Shown one piece after another: positions 59,798 to 64,000 of a DNA stretch of 64,000 bases (positions are counted from its first letter, which is position 1; every line of letters begins with the position of its first letter). The stretch comes from Cymbidium sinense (Eukaryota > Streptophyta > Magnoliopsida > Asparagales > Orchidaceae), in contig CM038228.1 in the NCBI GenBank assembly GCA_021442155.1, positions 14,301,179-14,365,178 on the forward strand. The letters are read 5' to 3'. A program made the position numbers and the translations under genes. The notes under the pieces are model-generated. The model was not told where the DNA came from. It did not search any database and saw only the letters and a list, made by a program, of their open reading frames with translations.

Positions 59798-62700
59798 GTA
59801 TGCCATTGAAATCGAGCTTTCTTGAAATTTTTTTGGAGCTTTTCAAAGGAATGCTGAATGCTGCGTGATCTTGACTGTTGGATCTCCTCCGATCATTGTC
59901 GTGAAGGTATGAGATCAATTTGGAGTGGATCCAGCTCGGGTGAGTTCGGATCATGCGGGTAATGGCAGATGACTTCCGCCCTTGTCGGTAGAATGATAGA
60001 TCACACCATCCATTTCGCATGATTTGAACTAATGACCATGATTAGATCCATTAGATTGAGCCATTTTAATCCTTTATTAACCACATGATTGATTTACCAT
60101 CGGATCGACCTAAGATTGAAATTGCCACGAAAAGTCGCGATGACTCATATGTACTTTAATAGTCAATCCCGCGGTGCCATGTGGAAAGTGTGTCACATCA
60201 GCGAGCCATAATGCTATGGATTAGGCTTAATCAGGCTTAAATGATTAATTTTAATGGCTAAAACTTGCAAAAATTGTAACAAATCATAGAAAAATTCAAA
60301 AATTATAAATAAATATTCATTTTAAAGGTATTTTAGAGAGAAATTTATTAAAATATTCTTAATTAATTTTAAATAGTAATTATGGTTTAATTGAAAAATT
60401 AAATATCTTAATTACTCCTTAATTAATTAGTTAATTAACCCCAAAATTTTTGATATTGTTTAAGGGGATGACCTCTGCCACCCTAATTTTCTTGGGGTTT
60501 ATTGGTTAATTAATTAGAAAAATTAGCCAATTAAGCCTTGATTACTCTCTTAATTTAATTAAAGGTTAATTAATCATATGAACAACATATTAATTAATTA
60601 ATTGGGCTCATTTATCACTGTCTAACAATGAGGAGACTTATGGAATAGGGTTGGGACCTCTTTCCTAATCTCTTCCCCTAAGGTTATTTCACTTTTCAAG
60701 AAAATTAATTAAGGATTAATTGGTTAATTAATTACTTAATTAGTTACATGAAAATTTAAACCACATTAGATCTTAATTAATTAATTGAGGGGTAGATCTT
60801 AGGTGTTTAATAACCTAAAGGAAATTAAAGAAATTATGGTTAATCCACATGAGTGAAAAAATAAGAAGAGTACTTAATTAAGTTACTTAATCTAATTAAC
60901 CATTAATTGAGCAAATTGCAATAGGCCCTTTCATTTCCTAAGACCATTGCTAATTGACTTTTCAATTCATTTGCATATCATGTTGGCTCATAATTATTTG
61001 GTTAATTACTTTAAGGTGGCATAGGTAAGAGTAATTAGTTGACTTGATTATATTTCTAACTCAATTAATTCATAAAATCTACCTAATTACCTTTTCTTAA
61101 ACCAAATCATATTACCAATGTGGGAATGGGATTGGATAAGAAATGAGTGCTCTCCTCTTTCAATCAAATAGAAAATTCAAAACTAAATCAATAAAGAAGC
61201 TTTGGTTCACTTTAAATGATTTTATTTAGTATGATTATCCTTAGGAATTAATTTGATTGAATGAATCACTTATTTGTATTTATTATTTCTTTTCCAATCA
61301 TTCTAAATATTGTGTGTCATTTGATTCTATGCACCCATCTCTTTTTAAAAATTAATTAAATAAAATGAAGTTTTCTTTATGTAAGGCTTGCATGTGTTGA
61401 TCTAACTTAGTATATGTGTGGCTATTATCACTACTAAATTCAAATGTATTTTCAAAGTCTATAAATGAATAATAATATATGTTATGATGCTAGTTATGAA
61501 TATGTAAGAAATGCATGTGATCATAACTTAAGTGTATGAATTGAGGCTTTCTTTCCTTTATTCATGTGTTGATCTACATAAGTATGAATGTTAATGGGTA
61601 TATAGTCTAAACATCCCAAAATATGAGGCTTTAGTTAGCCCTAGAGGTCATTTGATTACCTTACTTTCTTGGTTAACAAAGGCATGTACCCATTTGATTT
61701 CATTCTTATGTATTTCAACATTAAGATTTGGATAAAGCTTTGATTCATAGACTTACATAATTTAATTAAAGAAAATACAATCTTTGCATGATTTTCATTC
61801 TTTGATTATGTATACACTCATATGTATTTAATCAAACAAGTATATAATATGGACATCTCGGGAATACGAGGAGCCCAAGGAGGTCATTTGATTACCTCAC
61901 TTCCCTGATTAATAATGACACGTACTTGTTTATGTCTTTATATATGTGTATGTATATGTGATTAATGAATGGAAATCTCTCTTTCTATTAAAATACATGC
62001 ATTCATGAATGAATAAGTCATTGAATTAATTAGTCATGAAATTTGGAGCTTGCTTTCTTATATTCATGTATATAAATCTACATATGTTTGAATTCAAATG
62101 GGTATATAGTTTGGACATCCCGGGACTACGAGGCTTTAGCTAGCCCCAAGGAGGTCATTTGATTACCTCACTTCCCTAGTTAATAATGACACATACCTAT
62201 TTAATTTCATCCCTATATATTTTTATATAAGAATTTAGATAGAGCTTTAAACTAATATGATTAAATAATTAAATCACATAAAAGAATATAAACTTTAAAT
62301 ACATATGTATACATTCATTATATAAGTATGCTAAAATATATTATATGTACAGATATACTTAGAATTAAATCATATGCATGTTACATGAGATGGAAAGGAA
62401 TGATTGATATATGCCATATGAAAGTAATTCAATTAGATTAATCTTAAGAATCCTTTCATGTTGAATAGATTATTTTGAGTGAACCTAAACTTAGGATTAA
62501 TTAAATCATTTAATAAGCCATTCACTAAAGAGAACTAAATCAAATTAACATGCTTTAGAAAGTGGCTTAAGGTAGGGATGAAAGAGGGCAATCCTCTTTC
62601 TTCTCTTTATAACACTTAGTTGCTAAGTGTAATCATATGAAACAAAAGAAAATACAAATTAAAATTCTCAAATCAGTTAAACAACTTCAAGTGAAATCAA

Positions 62701-62943
62701 CCTTTCATGTTAAATTGAACCTTTCCAAACTTAGAAAAGCATAACCTTAATGCCTAGTAAGACATACAACACAAGCCTTAACACACACATTAGAACTAAG
62801 TCACCACTTCTAACTTTATGTTAGTACAGTGTATATATGGTGAATGTTTTATTATATGATGCATTATTTTAGATTGAATGTTAGGGTGTATGCTTCGTAG
62901 ACTGGATGTTAGGCCGCTCCTAGCCTAATCATATTTTTTGCAG
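59798..62943 (+). other. Intron-like interval with conserved GT and AG ends, copy B
   Basis: Counterpart of 3578-6931. The donor-like 'cagtgag|gtatgc' and the acceptor-like 'tcatattttttgcag|gggatt' are both kept although the two copies have diverged; the length is about 3.15 kb. The sequence just before the acceptor ('gtatgcttcgtagact') is also conserved between copies. Confidence 0.35.
61612..62196 (+). repeat. Three spaced copies of the module (copy B)
   Basis: Modules at 61612-61689, 61855-61925 and 62116-62196. The second lacks about 13 bases in its first half ('ctttagctagc' part). The first has lost the outer GGGAA/TTCCC pairing on both sides through C-to-T and G-to-A changes. The third is closest to the consensus. 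Confidence 0.9.
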
Positions 62944-64000
62944 GGGATTATGCCTAAAGGGATGCTTAAAATAAATGTAAATACTCTCTTTACATGTTGC
63001 TTAAATCCCTAAGCATAATCCAAGTTAGGATAGGTGGGCTAGGTTACTCATATGCAGGGTAGTAAGTCCAAATCATATATAACTGCTTGGGATTGTATGT
63101 ACGTTTAGCTAATACTTATTTTGTAGGTGTAGTTAGATTTACTTTTCCTACTTTTAATATAATTTTGCATTTGGAATTAGGATTAGTGCTATAGGGGATT
63201 AGGATGAGCACTAGCTATAAGGCTTAGTCTGGGATGCCATGTGATGCCTTGAAGCCTACCAAACCAAATGCAAGAGAAATAAAGTAATGAAGATTTGAAG
63301 ACCCCCCATAGAATTTATTTATTTGTAACTTGTAATTATTCTTTCATATTCAGGGCTGTATAAGGTAGAGCTCAGCTATCCATCTTTTCTTTTTTGAGTT
63401 GTACACTACCCGACCACTCCGGCATCTTATTTTTTTATGGTAGTTTATAAAATGTTTGATGTTGTGTTTATATTGCGTATTAGAAATTGCATGCCTTTTC
63501 ATATTTTGTTTATGATTGGTGTTTGCTATATGGCATGGATGCATTAGGCTCTTAGAGTAAAATTAGTTTTTCTACACCAACTAATCATTCAAAATTAAAG
63601 TTTTAAATAACTCATAACCTCACTAATAAGCCTAGGCATTAAATAAGATAATAAATAGATTTAACAACCATTTACTTGTATGGTTGTATGTCTCACACCA
63701 TACTTGCATATTTCTTCTTCCTTAAAATTAGGGGATCTCCATCCTTGCATGATAGGGGAATGCTTAACTTGTGAGGACATCCTTGTGGTGGAGAACACCC
63801 TCTTCTCAATGATTGGCTAATAATCCACTTCATCATATATTTAAGCATATAAAAATTTGAAAGCCTTTGTCAAAATGAAGAGTCAAAATTGAAATAAAAT
63901 TTGAAAATATTTTGCATTAAACTAAGGAATTATTCATACCACTCATGCTCTAGTATCTTAGGGAGTAGGTTTAAGAATTTTAGTCTCTTCTAAATAAATA

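Larger units (their letters stand above)
57063..64000 (+). repeat. Large non-coding repeat family, copy B (runs off window)
   Basis: The portion from 58816 aligns with copy A (2568-8035) in the same direction, with the same order of blocks: 'ttgaccc' text, a GC-richer block (59220-60200), AT-rich 'ttaattaa' DNA, three modules and the conserved tail. Copy B keeps at least 1.7 kb more upstream sequence of the same 'ttgaccc' character, beginning somewhere after the copia fragment that ends at 57062. No conserved coding frame. Its 3' end lies beyond the window. Confidence 0.85.

Noticed and set aside
2568..64000. Copies A and B of the large repeat as the two LTRs of one giant element
   Set aside because: About 50 kb of unrelated, individually decayed elements lie between them, copy A is cut inside a LINE, no primer-binding site follows copy A, and the two copies have diverged far too much for a recent single insertion.

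Overview
This is a window of nuclear DNA from a flowering plant. It is AT-rich and heavily loaded with decayed transposable elements: RTE-type LINEs ending in a (TTG)n tail, Ty1/copia, MULE and PIF/Harbinger remains. Broken copies of plant-type nuclear genes (CCR4-type deadenylase, CGFS glutaredoxin, possibly an NFD6-like protein) lie between them. I see no intact host gene and cannot place the plant below the level of angiosperm. Most long ORFs in AT-rich DNA are chance.

Layout. 1-8 kb: a 1.7-kb segment (848-2567) that recurs at 10621-12383, then the first copy of a large, apparently non-coding repeat (2568 to about 8035). 8-16 kb: a short LINE piece, a frameshifted NFD6-like reading frame (9187-9472), the second copy of the duplicated segment, and a complete 2.95-kb RTE LINE (11935-14884, minus strand) with perfect 16-bp target-site duplications. 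16-21 kb: two more LINE pieces and a copia integrase relic. 21.7-26 kb: a CpG-rich block, a CCR4-like deadenylase pseudogene running into an unrelated open frame, and nested tandem repeats. 26-34 kb: a candidate small transposon, a possible L1 relic, and a 3'-truncated, intron-containing CGFS glutaredoxin (GRXS15-like) gene.

34.9-36.1 kb: a seven-copy satellite with units of about 175 bp. 36.2-41.9 kb: both genes of a PIF/Harbinger transposon, with two GC-rich exon-like blocks upstream. 42-45.6 kb: a 200-bp LINE 3' end with perfect target-site duplications, then a MULE transposase pseudogene. 46.6-50.3 kb: a copia element. 50-54 kb: mostly empty AT-rich DNA with a fold-back element. 54.4-57.1 kb: two more copia relics. 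57.1-64 kb: the second copy of the large repeat, running off the window.

The genes do not form a pathway. The most unusual structures are the large repeat family, which in both copies keeps an intron-like GT...AG frame around a three-fold repeated module of about 75 bp; the dead CCR4 copy joined to an unidentified 110-codon open frame; and a duplicated segment that carries half of a dated LINE insertion.
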